NCBI RefSeq assembly: GCF_029278565.1
Contig: NZ_CP119560.1
Coordinates: 372,001 to 436,000, forward strand
Source: Haloarcula halophila
Lineage (GTDB): Archaea > Halobacteriota > Halobacteria > Halobacteriales > Haloarculaceae
Length of the DNA stretch: 64,000 nt
Reading direction: 5' to 3'
The position numbers and the translations under genes are program-made. The first letter of the stretch is position 1. The number at the start of each line of letters is the position of its first letter. The notes under the pieces were generated by a model. The model did not search any database and was not told the origin of the DNA. It was given only the letters and a program-made list of their open reading frames with translations. Of this stretch, positions 9,103 through 17,687 are shown in pieces.

Positions 9103-10785
9103 ATGCCCCTCTTTGCAAAACCGCTCATCGGGTTGGTGATGATCGGAGCGGCGCCGATTACCGGCCTCCTCGCGCTGCGAGTCAGATCCGATGTGGATAA
9201 ACCGGCGATAAAGTGGTTCTCTCTCATGATGCTCGCTGGTGTGGGGTGGGCACTCACCAGTGGTATCGAAACGATATTCTGGAACGCGACGGTATCGATC
9301 GTCTCCGATAGGTTCCTCCTCTTTATAGCTACTTTCACGGGGATCTCGTGGTTCCTGTTCGCTACCGAATTCGCCAACAAACAAACGGTTTCAGAGCATA
9401 CATTTCGTGTCTTGTTGCTTGTTCCAGTCATAACTCAGTGTCTCGTATGGATACCGGAATCTCGGTGGCTCGTCTACTCCCAGGTCACTCTGACGAACGG
9501 ACTGCTCACGACGACGCTTGGCTCTTGGGGGATGTTCGATCTCTGGGTTTTTGGATACGGCCTCACGTTCGCGGCGTTTGCGGTCCTGGGTGGCGAACTG
9601 TTGACTGCTGACAACCGGGCACGGAAAATTCAAGTCGGCTTACTAATCGGGGCGATGAGTATTCCCGTAGTAATTTCAGTAGCACATACTCTCGATCTCA
9701 CGTCTGTCAACTTCACAGCGTATGGAATCGCAGCGACTGGCGTGATTTTCTTAGTCGCCATTCGAGAGGAATCCAATCCCCACTTATTTAGTGTCAATCA
9801 CTTTGCCTGGGACCAGGCTATCAATGATATCGATGACCCCATACTGAACTTCGATTCGGAGTTCACCCTTACTGACGTCAACCCATCCGCTCGCCGTGTT
9901 TTTGACGTCGAAGTTGGGATGGACGCGGAGCGTCTCGGAGAACTGAATCCGGAATTAGACCCGATCTTTGACGAAGAGAGCCCTCAAGACCTCGTCACTC
10001 ACGTCGACGGTACCAAGCGGTACTATTCATATCAGTCGTCCCGAGTCGAATACGGACGCGGGGCGACAGGACAGACCGTTGTATTCCGAGATATCACTGC
10101 TCAAAAGCACCAGGAGAACCGTCTTCAGCGGCAGAACGAGCGGCTTGACGAATTCGCCAGTGTCGTGTCGCATGATCTCCGGAATCCATTGACAGTGGTT
10201 ACGGGCCGGCTCGAACTCGTCCGAGAAGACGTCTCTACCGACGAGTTTGAGACAATCCAACGGAACCTCCAGCGAATGGCGACAATCATCGACGACGTAT
10301 TGAAGCTGGCTCGAGCCGGCGAAACTGTCGAAACCGCGGAATCAGTTCGCCTCGCGGAGGTCGCTACCGAAGCCTGGCAACACGTACATACCGACCAGTC
10401 CACGTTCGATATGCGGATTTCGGAGGACGTACTCGTCGAGGCAGACCGCAATCGTCTCCTCACCGTCTTCGAGAACCTCTTCCGGAATACACTCGATCAC
10501 AACGAGCCCCCGGTTACCGTTCACATTGGCACGTTCAGAGCTGACGAAACCCTGACAGACGGTGAGGGGTTAATCGGCTTATACATTGAAGACGATGGGG
10601 ACGGCATACCCGCTGAGGAACGTGGAAGGATCTTCGAACACGGATATACGACGAGTGATGACGGGACCGGACTCGGACTCTCTATCGTCCACGACATCGT
10701 CGAAGCCCATGGCTGGGACATTCAGGTAACCGATAGCTCGGGCGCTCGTTTCGAGATAACTGGTATCCGGGAGGAGACCGGATAA
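9103..10785 (+). CDS. Membrane sensor histidine kinase (7TM-PAS-HisKA-HATPase), 560 aa
   Basis: Residues 1 to about 220 hold seven hydrophobic helices of the HisK_7TM type. A PAS-like domain (about 235-340) contains DDPILNFDSEFTLTDVNPSA. The phosphoacceptor His is residue 357 in VVSHDLRNPL. The ATPase domain carries the N box (ENLFRNTLDH), DDGDGIPAEERGRIFEHGY and GTGLGLSIVHDIVEAHGW. No response regulator lies beside it, so it is an orphan kinase. It is a clear paralogue of the kinase at 47130-48845. Its signal is unknown. Confidence 0.9.
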   Translation: MPLFAKPLIGLVMIGAAPITGLLALRVRSDVDKPAIKWFSLMMLAGVGWALTSGIETIFWNATVSIVSDRFLLFIATFTGISWFLFATEFANKQTVSEHTFRVLLLVPVITQCLVWIPESRWLVYSQVTLTNGLLTTTLGSWGMFDLWVFGYGLTFAAFAVLGGELLTADNRARKIQVGLLIGAMSIPVVISVAHTLDLTSVNFTAYGIAATGVIFLVAIREESNPHLFSVNHFAWDQAINDIDDPILNFDSEFTLTDVNPSARRVFDVEVGMDAERLGELNPELDPIFDEESPQDLVTHVDGTKRYYSYQSSRVEYGRGATGQTVVFRDITAQKHQENRLQRQNERLDEFASVVSHDLRNPLTVVTGRLELVREDVSTDEFETIQRNLQRMATIIDDVLKLARAGETVETAESVRLAEVATEAWQHVHTDQSTFDMRISEDVLVEADRNRLLTVFENLFRNTLDHNEPPVTVHIGTFRADETLTDGEGLIGLYIEDDGDGIPAEERGRIFEHGYTTSDDGTGLGLSIVHDIVEAHGWDIQVTDSSGARFEITGIREETG

Positions 10786-11244
10786 ATCGGGCTCGTCTCC
10801 CGCGAAACCTGGATGCTTCCCAGGTCGCTAGAAGCAGTCACTGAGACCGCATCGAACGGCTGGTTGAACTCGTCGGCGCCGGAAATTACAGTAGCCGTTG
10901 AGAATCAATGTACACCAGATCGAACTACAATCATCCGATCGACGTGTAAATTAGCTCAATGGGTACTATAACTGTCGGCTACTGTCGCCTCAATCGCGTC
11001 CTAATAGAGAATAGAACCCTTTAAACTCCAGAAGTTTGGATTTTGATCTGATTTAGGTCCCATTGTTCAAATCGATGACTTTTCAGACGTGAATATCCAT
11101 ATTATAATATCGTATAAGGAAATTGTACCGATATTTCGTTTCCACTCGTATAGCTCAGAAGTGCTGCACTCGATATGGAAACGTAGGTGCGTGAACGGAA
11201 GTCCGTCCGACTCTTTCTCCCCTCTGCGAGCCCTGTGAGACGCG
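10786..11244. other. Intergenic region holding dispersed repeat copy A
   Basis: About 460 bases. The left half carries copy A of the three-copy hairpin element (separate entry). The part from about 10990 to 11160 is AT-rich with no gene. Confidence 0.5.
10883..10970 (+). repeat. Dispersed hairpin element, copy A
   Basis: Related to copies at 35801-35889 (minus) and 50608-50694 (plus). Shared core: ACAC, a short internal loop, GATCG, a 13-nt loop, CGATC, another short internal loop, GTGT. Here the ACAC arm is at 10912-10915 and the GTGT arm at 10944-10947. All copies also stay open in one frame containing CTPDRT and RS.C, here ending in TAA at about 10972. Copy A is the most diverged of the three. 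Confidence 0.65.
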
Positions 11245-11430
11245 TTAGTCGTCGGTGATGACGACCGTATCGATGACCTCGCCACAGGCGGGACAGCGGG
11301 GCTGTGGGTCCTCGGCTGTCCCGCCGGGGACGAGACCGGGGATATCCGTCCAGCACTCCGGACACCTGACGGTATCGTGGCCCGGATACGGACAGATGTC
11401 TGTATCGTCCGGTGGCACGAGTGGACTCAT
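11245..11430 (-). CDS. Small zinc-ribbon protein, 61 aa
   Basis: Two CxxC knuckles are visible: CPEC near residues 23-26 and CPAC near residues 45-48. Together they form a likely four-Cys zinc ribbon. An additional Cys and His (CPYPGH, about 13-18) lie before them. Such short zinc-ribbon proteins are abundant in haloarchaea, and many lack an assigned function. It is divergent from the xylose-dehydrogenase-like gene with 72 bases between starts. Role unknown; nucleic-acid or protein binding is typical of the fold. Confidence 0.7.
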   Translation of the reverse strand: MSPLVPPDDTDICPYPGHDTVRCPECWTDIPGLVPGGTAEDPQPRCPACGEVIDTVVITDD

Positions 11431-11471
11431 TCACCTGGCGCGTAAAACTGTTTCGTTCACCGCAGGGGTTC

Positions 11472-11480
11472 GATTTATGA
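11472..11480 (+). promoter_or_regulatory. TATA box for xylose-dehydrogenase-like gene
   Basis: GATTTATGA centred 27 nt before the ATG at 11503, consistent with a leaderless transcript. Confidence 0.5.
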
Positions 11481-11502
11481 GCCACGGGCCAGTGGTGCCG
11501 AT

Positions 11503-12588
11503 ATGGAGCTGAGTGCAATCGTCGAGGATAGCTGTGCGCGTGACTGGGAAACGGTCGACCCCGACACCGTCGAGCCGGTACGGTTCGCGGTCATCGGTCT
11601 GGGCTGGTTCACGAAGGGGCGGGCGCTGCCCGCACTCGAAGCGAGCGACCGCTGTGAGCCGTCGGTCATGGTCAGCAGTTCGACGGAGAAAGCCGAACGT
11701 GTCGCTGCCGAGACGGAGGGAGCGGACCACGGGATCACCTACGAGCAGTTCCACGACGGCGTCGCCAGCGATGCCTACGACGCCGTCTACATCGTCACGC
11801 CCAACGCGCTCCACCTGGAGTACGTCGAGACCGCAGCCGACCTGGGCAAGGCGGTCCTCTGTGAGAAGCCGATGGAACGGGACAGCGAGCGAGCCGCGCG
11901 GCTCCGGGACGTCGCCGCCGAGGCCGGCGTCGAGTTGATGATCGCCTACCGGATGCATACGGAGCCGGCAGTCCGCCGGGCGCAGGACCTGATCGACGCG
12001 GGCTACGTCGGCGAACCGATGTCGGTCACCGGCGACATGTCACAACGCCTGCTCGACCGGATCGACCCGAACCCCGACCAGTGGCGGTTAGACGAGGAAC
12101 TGGCCGGCGGGGGCGCGCTGTTCGACATCGGCATCTACCCGCTCAACACCGCCCGGTACCTGCTCGACGCCGACCCGCGTTCGGTCACCGGCAACACGTC
12201 CAGTAGCCACGCCGCCTTCGACGAGGTCGACGAGACGGTCGCGTTCTCCGTCGAGTTCCCCGAGGAAGTGTACGGTCAGTTCTACGCGAGCCACAACGCC
12301 CGCCAGTCTTCGGGGATCACCGTCACCGGGACGGAGGGCCAGGTCCGGATCGAACCGGCCTTCTTCCAGGACCAGACCCGACAACTCCACGTCTCGCGGG
12401 GCGACGGCCGGGCGTCGGTGACCATCGAGAAAGTCGACCAGATGTTGGCGGAGTTCGACTACTTCGCCGACCGCCTCCGCGGCGACGAACCGATCCACGC
12501 CGACGGCGACCACGGGCTGGTCGACATGCGCGCGATGGAGGCCGTCTACGAAGCCGCGGAGACGGATCAGTGGGTCAGCGTCGACTGA
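11503..12588 (+). CDS. Gfo/Idh/MocA sugar dehydrogenase, D-xylose 1-dehydrogenase-like, 361 aa
   Basis: Rossmann fold with IGLGWFTKG at 31-39 and the family motif EKPM at 121-124, where Lys122 is catalytic in this superfamily. The sequence follows the haloarchaeal NADP-dependent D-xylose dehydrogenases closely: YDAVYIVTPNALHL, IAYRMHTEPAVRRA, PDQWRLDEEL.GGG, DIGIYPLNTARYLLDADP. Expected reaction: oxidation of an aldopentose or aldohexose at C1 to the lactone or acid with NADP. Context fits: sugar transporter, sugar-acid dehydratase and aldolase lie in the same island. Xylose is the best guess for substrate; another aldose, including a sulfo-sugar, cannot be excluded from sequence alone. Confidence 0.83.
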   Translation: MELSAIVEDSCARDWETVDPDTVEPVRFAVIGLGWFTKGRALPALEASDRCEPSVMVSSSTEKAERVAAETEGADHGITYEQFHDGVASDAYDAVYIVTPNALHLEYVETAADLGKAVLCEKPMERDSERAARLRDVAAEAGVELMIAYRMHTEPAVRRAQDLIDAGYVGEPMSVTGDMSQRLLDRIDPNPDQWRLDEELAGGGALFDIGIYPLNTARYLLDADPRSVTGNTSSSHAAFDEVDETVAFSVEFPEEVYGQFYASHNARQSSGITVTGTEGQVRIEPAFFQDQTRQLHVSRGDGRASVTIEKVDQMLAEFDYFADRLRGDEPIHADGDHGLVDMRAMEAVYEAAETDQWVSVD

Positions 12589-12601
12589 GAACGGGACGGA
12601 C

Positions 12602-14083
12602 TCAGGCGTTGAAGCCCTGGTGGAAGCCGACGAGTTTCTCCCGCGAGAAGTGCTCGACTGCGTACTTGATACCTTCCTTGCCGACGCCCGAATCCTTGAA
12701 CCCGCCGTAGGGCATGTGGTCGGCCCGGAAGCCGCTGACCGTGTTGATGTTGACGCCGCCGGCGTCGATCGTGTCGGCCGCACGCTTCGCACGGTCGATG
12801 TCCTGGGTGAACAGGCCGGCTTCGAGGCCGTAGTTGGTGTTGTTGGCCTCTTCGAGGGCCTCGTCGAAGTCCTCGACGGTGATGACCGGGACCAGCGGGC
12901 CGAACGTCTCCGCTTTCGCGGCCGGCATGTCCGGGGTCACGCCCGACAGTACCGTCGGCTCGAAGGTCCGCGGACCCAACTCGCCGCCGTAGTTACCGCC
13001 ACACTCGACGGTCGCGCCGGCGTCGACGGTCGCCTCGAAGATCTCGACGACGTCCTCGAACTGGCTGTCGTCGACCATCGAGGCGATGGTGGTTTCGTCG
13101 TCGAAGGGGTCACCGACGACCAGGTCTTCACAGGCGTCGACGAGTGCGTCGACGAACTCTTCTTCGATGTGCTCGGGGACGATGACCCGCTCGACGCTGT
13201 TACAGACCTGGCCGGCGTTCGAACAGGCACCGCCGACGACCTGGACCGCGGCTTCTTCGAGATCGGTGTCGTCCCAGACGATCGTCGGGTCGTTCCCGCC
13301 CAGTTCGAGCGTGATCTCTTTCATGCCGCTGTTGTTGGCGAGGTACTTGCCGACGGGCGTCGATCCCGTAAAGGAGATGGCCTCGACGGCGTCGTGGTCG
13401 AGGATCACGTCGCCGGTCGTCGAGCCGGAGCCGGTGACGACGTTGACCAGGCCGTCCGGGACATCGAACTCGACCGCGTCGGCAGCGTCGTCCAGGCACT
13501 CGAACAGTGCGATGGAGGTCAGTGGGGTGTTGGAGGCGGGTTTGCCGACGACGGCGTTGCCGGCGGCGATAGCGGGACCGACCTTGTGGACCATCAGGTT
13601 CAGCGGGAAGTTGAACGGGGTGATGGCGGCGACGACGCCCAGCGGTTCGCGCTGGGTGAAACAGTGGTCGCGGGCGAAGCCCTTCTGGGCGTCCATCGGA
13701 ACGTACTCCCCGAACATCCGTTTGGCCTGCTCGGCGGAGAGATCGAGCGTCTGAACCCCCCGGTCGACCTCGCCGCGGGCCTCCGAGATCGGTTTCCCCT
13801 GTTCGCTGGTGAGGATACGGGCGATCTCGTCTGCGCGTTCCTCGACCAGACGGGCGGTCTCGTGGAGGAACTCGTAGCGCTGGTAGGCGGAGAGATCGGA
13901 GGCCTGGAAGGCGGCCTCGGCGGCGTCGATCGCGTCGACGACCTGCCCGTCGCTGGCCATCGGGACCGACCCCACGAGATCGCCGTCGTACGGGTGGATG
14001 ACGTCTGTGCGCTCGTCGGCGTCGACCCACTCGCCGCCGATGAGCATCTGCTTGTCGAGGCGTGTCGCTGCTTGCTGGCTCAT
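12602..14083 (-). CDS. NAD(P)-dependent aldehyde dehydrogenase, 493 aa
   Basis: Complete ALDH-superfamily enzyme: Asn158 (PFNFPLN), Lys181 (GKPAS), general-base Glu260 (LELGG) and nucleophile Cys294 (NAGQVC). The closest flavour is the lactaldehyde / GapN / 2-oxoglutarate-semialdehyde group, and the C-terminus has YGGFKDSG.GKEG. A TATA box about 27 nt before the ATG at 14083 argues for this start (protein begins MSQQAATR) rather than the ATG six codons upstream. In the island it could oxidise glycolaldehyde or 2-oxoglutarate semialdehyde from a pentose route, glyceraldehyde from KDG, or sulfolactaldehyde; sequence does not settle this. It converges on the Gfo gene with 13 bases between stops. 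Confidence 0.88.
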   Translation of the reverse strand: MSQQAATRLDKQMLIGGEWVDADERTDVIHPYDGDLVGSVPMASDGQVVDAIDAAEAAFQASDLSAYQRYEFLHETARLVEERADEIARILTSEQGKPISEARGEVDRGVQTLDLSAEQAKRMFGEYVPMDAQKGFARDHCFTQREPLGVVAAITPFNFPLNLMVHKVGPAIAAGNAVVGKPASNTPLTSIALFECLDDAADAVEFDVPDGLVNVVTGSGSTTGDVILDHDAVEAISFTGSTPVGKYLANNSGMKEITLELGGNDPTIVWDDTDLEEAAVQVVGGACSNAGQVCNSVERVIVPEHIEEEFVDALVDACEDLVVGDPFDDETTIASMVDDSQFEDVVEIFEATVDAGATVECGGNYGGELGPRTFEPTVLSGVTPDMPAAKAETFGPLVPVITVEDFDEALEEANNTNYGLEAGLFTQDIDRAKRAADTIDAGGVNINTVSGFRADHMPYGGFKDSGVGKEGIKYAVEHFSREKLVGFHQGFNA

Positions 14084-14106
14084 ACTCGTGGGGTGGGTCA
14101 TCAGAA

Positions 14107-14114
14107 TTATAAGT
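14107..14114 (-). promoter_or_regulatory. TATA box for aldehyde dehydrogenase
   Basis: CTTATAAT-type box on the minus strand centred about 26-27 nt before the ATG at 14083; it decides the start codon. Confidence 0.6.
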
Positions 14115-14144
14115 GTTACGCAGCCCCGAACCGTCAGGGGCCGT

Positions 14145-15173
14145 TCAGACGCCGAAGTCCTCGACGACGTCGTCGAGGACGCCGACCTCGTTGTCGGCGC
14201 TGTCGTAGTCGCCGTGGGCCTGTACGTCGTCGGTAACGTCCCGATCGGTGTAGTTCTCCGGTGCCTCGGGTGCGTGAGCGATGCCCGTGTGTCCGACTGC
14301 GTCGGTCTGGTCGATCGCGTAGTAGCCCTGCCCGAGTACGGCGTCGTTGTCCGAATAGTAGTTGTACAACTCCCCGGCGGAGTACTCGATGGCCTCGCCC
14401 CACCGCCGGTTTAGTTGGACCGCGTCGTTGTCGATCGCTCCGCCCAGCAGGGCGACGGAGTCAACGACGCCCTCTTCGGGCGTGTGGTGGGAGCCCTGCG
14501 AGGAGTAGAACCGGCTCACGTCCAGGTGGAGTTCTTCCAGTAGCGAGCAGGTGACCCGTGCGCCCAGCGAGTGGGCGATGATCCGTATGGGCCGGTCGTC
14601 CGACTGGCGGATGTCCCGGACCCACTGGCCGAACTTGAGCGCGTTCCGCTCGGCGATCTCGTTGGCGTCGGGCCAGCTCACGTCCGAGTCCCAGGTGAAC
14701 GCGGCGGTGAACGCGTCGGTATACCCCGCGTCTCTGAGGCCGGTCCGGGCCTGGTCGGTCTGGTACCGTCCCCAGAGATGTGGGACGCTATCGACGAACC
14801 CGTGGACGAGGACCTGGATCTCGTCGGCGTCGTCGAACCCGCTCCAGTCACCGTGGAGGTCGTAACTCGTCGGCGTCTCCCCGTCGACGAGAGAGACCTC
14901 GCCGGGGTCGGACAGTGGAGTGAAGTGGCCGTCCGTCGAGATCGTCGGGAACGACTCCGGGACCGACGGCGGTTTCGTGGTACTGATATCTTCGGCCGCC
15001 GGGAATCCATCCGGAAGATCCGTCTCGTCCTCACCTTCCTGTGCAGCAACCGTCCCCGTTCCCAGAGCGATCGCCGAGGCTGTGCCGCCGAGTGCCGTAA
15101 GGAACTGTCGTCGTGATGGCACAAGTCGACGCTCGAACGCGGATAGCATAATTGTTATGACTCTCGTTGACAC
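14145..15173 (-). CDS. Tat-exported alpha/beta-hydrolase, 342 aa
   Basis: The twin-arginine signal SRRQFLTALGG is followed by a hydrophobic stretch ending in VAAQEG, so an extracellular location is expected. The nucleophile elbow AHSLGAR contains the Ser. Aromatic and acidic segments (VLVHGFVD for the oxyanion region; a late H in DAVGHTGIAHAPEAPE) complete a plausible Ser-Asp-His lipase/esterase-like site. An ATG eight codons downstream (15149) is an alternative start. It lies between the aldehyde dehydrogenase and the divergent chemoreceptor and shares an AT-rich promoter region with the latter. Substrate unknown; I cannot tell lipase from carboxylesterase. Confidence 0.78.
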   Translation of the reverse strand: MSTRVITIMLSAFERRLVPSRRQFLTALGGTASAIALGTGTVAAQEGEDETDLPDGFPAAEDISTTKPPSVPESFPTISTDGHFTPLSDPGEVSLVDGETPTSYDLHGDWSGFDDADEIQVLVHGFVDSVPHLWGRYQTDQARTGLRDAGYTDAFTAAFTWDSDVSWPDANEIAERNALKFGQWVRDIRQSDDRPIRIIAHSLGARVTCSLLEELHLDVSRFYSSQGSHHTPEEGVVDSVALLGGAIDNDAVQLNRRWGEAIEYSAGELYNYYSDNDAVLGQGYYAIDQTDAVGHTGIAHAPEAPENYTDRDVTDDVQAHGDYDSADNEVGVLDDVVEDFGV

Positions 15174-15212
15174 GGCGTCCGGTCGACTTCGAACGTGATA
15201 GCTGGAGGCGAA

Positions 15213-15222
15213 TTATTAAATA
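15213..15222 (+). promoter_or_regulatory. TATA box for chemoreceptor gene
   Basis: TTATTAAATA centred about 27-28 nt before the ATG at 15245. The box is nearly symmetrical and may also serve the divergent hydrolase gene. Confidence 0.55.
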
Positions 15223-15244
15223 CTATCATTAACTCGCCTCACAC

Positions 15245-17623
15245 ATGCCAGCGAGTTCAGCGTCCGCCTCGTCGGACGGAGAGTCACAGGTACGCTCCCG
15301 CGTGGTCTCTGCCGTCGGGGCAGCGGCGCGTCGTCTCACCCCGGAGTTCGTGCGCCGGCGGTACGCAGCGAAGTTCGCCATCTCGATGCTCGTCGTCCTG
15401 GTCGTCATCGCGACGATCGGCGCCGGGAGCTACCTCCAGATCCAATCGGAACTGCAGGAGGACACCCGGACGCAACTCCAGTCCCGGGCGTCGATGCAGG
15501 CGACCGCGATCGGCGGGTGGGTCGAAGAGATGCAAGTCCAGACGCGGTTCATCTCCGCTGCCGGGCCGATGCAGGCCCAGCAGTCCACAACCGTCGACCG
15601 CTATCTGCGGAGCGCACAGAACCTGGGAACACTCGACATCCTCGCCGTCCACGTCGTCGACACCGAAGCCGGCGAGGTCCGGAGTAGCACCGCCTTCGAC
15701 CTGGTGGGCCAGTCGATCGCCGAGACCGATCAACCCTGGACGCGTCAGGTCGAGGCGGTCCAGCAGTATTCCAGTGTCTCCTCGGTCGTCGCGACCAGTG
15801 ACGCCGCGTATCGGCGCTCGAACCAGACGGTGATGGCCTTCGTCAGCCCCGTCCCGGACACCGACCGCGCCGTCGTCGTCGTCGGCTCGATCGACGCTCA
15901 ACTCGATGGGATCGCGGGCGGGACCGACTCACAGACGACGATCGTCGACGCGGGCGGCAATATCGTTCTGGCTCCCGGCGGCAGGACCGCCGACGACCCG
16001 GCTTCGGTCGCTGCGGTGACTGATACCACCGCGTTCTCGACGACCGCAGAGAACGGGACCGTCAGTTCGGTCGAGCGGTCGGATCGGGTATTAGCCTTCG
16101 CCCCGGTCTCACAGACCGACTGGGTAGTGACGGTGTCGCTCCCGAGCAGCGAGGCCTACGCCATCGGCCGCTCGGTCGGCCAGAACGTGCTGGGGATCGT
16201 CCTCGGCAGTATCCTGGTCCTCGGGGTCGTCGCCACCGCGCTCGGTCGCCAGACGGTCGTCCCGCTCACGCGACTCCGCCGCCGGGCCGAACAGATGCAG
16301 GCCGGCGATCTCGACGTGGAGCTGTCGACCTCGCGTGACGACGAGATCGGCCGGCTCTTCGAGAGCTTCGACGGGATGCGCACCTCGCTCAAAGAGCAAC
16401 TCGCCGAGACCGAGGCCGCCCTGGACGACGCAGAGGCCGCACGCGCCGAGGCCGAGGCGGCACAGGCCGACGCGGAGGACGCTCGGGACCGCGCACATCG
16501 GCTCTCCGAACAGCTCCAGGAGCGAGCGGCCGCCTACGGCGAGACGATGCGGGCCTGTGCCGACGGACGACTCCACCGTCGCCTCGACGAGGACGTCGAC
16601 ACGGAGGCGATGGCCGAGATCGCCGCCGCGTTCAACGAGATGATGGACGACCTGGAGGGGACGGTCGCCGAGGTCCGACGGTTCGCCGACGACGTGGCGG
16701 CCGCAAGTGTCGACGTGGTCGAGCAGGCGTCGGACGTCGAGGAGCGCAGCGAGACAGTCAGTGATCAGGTCAGCCAGATCTCCGAGGGTGCCAGCGACCA
16801 GTCCCAGCGTCTCGACAACATGGCGGAAGAGACCTCCACGCTGTCGGCGAACGTCGAGGAGGTCGCCGCGAGCGCCAGCGAGGTCGCCGAGTCCGCACAG
16901 CGGTCGGTCGAGCGCGGGACCGAGGGGCGTGCGGCCGCCCGGACGGCCCTCGATGAGATGGACGCCCTGCAACAACACGCCGGTGAGACCGTCGAGCAGA
17001 TGGACGATCTGGACGAGCAGGTGCGTGCGATCGGGGACGTGGCGAACCTCATCGCCGATATCGCCGAGCAGACCAACATGCTCGCGCTGAACGCCAATAT
17101 CGAGGCGGCGACCGCCAGCGGAGAGGGTGATGGCTTCGCCGTCGTCGCCGACGAGGTCAAACAGTTGGCCGAGGAGACACAGGACGCCACCGACGAGATC
17201 GCCGACCGGATCGAGGCCGTCCAATCACAGACCGACCGGACCGTCGACGCGATGGACGAGATGCACAGCGCCGTCGGCGAGGCCGCTGGGACGGTCGAGG
17301 AGGTGCTCGCTGCCATCGACGATATCGTCGAGCACATCGAGGAGACCGACCAGAACGCTCGTGAGATCGATCGCGCGACCGGCGAACAGGCCCGGACGAC
17401 CCAGGAAGTGGCCGGCGATATCGACGACGTCGCCGAGATCAGCCAACACGTGACCACACGGGCCGAGTCGGTCGCAGACGCCGCTACCGAACAGAGTGAG
17501 ACCGTCTCGACGGTCACCGAACAGGCCCAGGAGCTTCGGGACCGTGCCACGACACTCTCGGATCGGCTCTCGACGTTCGAAGTGAGCGAGACGGGCAGTT
17601 CGGACCCGGAGACGCGGGGGTAG
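15245..17623 (+). CDS. Methyl-accepting chemotaxis transducer (Htr type), 792 aa
   Basis: Order of domains: TM1 (about 40-62); a large extracytoplasmic Cache-like sensor (about 63-305) with [13 protein letters not shown] near its start; TM2 (about 312-335); HAMP (about 336-388); an Ala/Glu-rich coiled coil; a second HAMP-like segment (about 430-480); and the signalling coiled coil. The hairpin tip [19 protein letters not shown] is near 620, and Glu/Gln methylation-like heptads flank it. Typical of haloarchaeal transducers that feed CheA/CheW, which are not in this window. Its place inside a sugar island suggests, but does not show, that it senses a compound consumed here. Confidence 0.92.
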   Translation: MPASSASASSDGESQVRSRVVSAVGAAARRLTPEFVRRRYAAKFAISMLVVLVVIATIGAGSYLQIQSELQEDTRTQLQSRASMQATAIGGWVEEMQVQTRFISAAGPMQAQQSTTVDRYLRSAQNLGTLDILAVHVVDTEAGEVRSSTAFDLVGQSIAETDQPWTRQVEAVQQYSSVSSVVATSDAAYRRSNQTVMAFVSPVPDTDRAVVVVGSIDAQLDGIAGGTDSQTTIVDAGGNIVLAPGGRTADDPASVAAVTDTTAFSTTAENGTVSSVERSDRVLAFAPVSQTDWVVTVSLPSSEAYAIGRSVGQNVLGIVLGSILVLGVVATALGRQTVVPLTRLRRRAEQMQAGDLDVELSTSRDDEIGRLFESFDGMRTSLKEQLAETEAALDDAEAARAEAEAAQADAEDARDRAHRLSEQLQERAAAYGETMRACADGRLHRRLDEDVDTEAMAEIAAAFNEMMDDLEGTVAEVRRFADDVAAASVDVVEQASDVEERSETVSDQVSQISEGASDQSQRLDNMAEETSTLSANVEEVAASASEVAESAQRSVERGTEGRAAARTALDEMDALQQHAGETVEQMDDLDEQVRAIGDVANLIADIAEQTNMLALNANIEAATASGEGDGFAVVADEVKQLAEETQDATDEIADRIEAVQSQTDRTVDAMDEMHSAVGEAAGTVEEVLAAIDDIVEHIEETDQNAREIDRATGEQARTTQEVAGDIDDVAEISQHVTTRAESVADAATEQSETVSTVTEQAQELRDRATTLSDRLSTFEVSETGSSDPETRG

Positions 17624-17653
17624 TCTTCCCGCCGAAGTGTGTTGGGTCATCCC

Positions 17654-17663
17654 AAATTATAAC
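17654..17663 (+). promoter_or_regulatory. TATA box for DapA-type aldolase
   Basis: AAATTATAAC centred about 29 nt before the ATG at 17688; leaderless geometry. Confidence 0.6.
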
Positions 17664-17687
17664 TAAGTCCTCCTCCATGCGATAGTC

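Noticed and set aside
11503-12588. Assigning a firm gene name to the xylose-dehydrogenase-like protein
   Set aside because: Similarity to haloarchaeal xylose dehydrogenases is strong but the substrate within the island is unresolved, so the symbol is left empty.
12620-14236. Long open frame on the plus strand opposite the aldehyde dehydrogenase
   Set aside because: A GC-rich antisense shadow; the minus strand encodes a complete ALDH with all catalytic residues.
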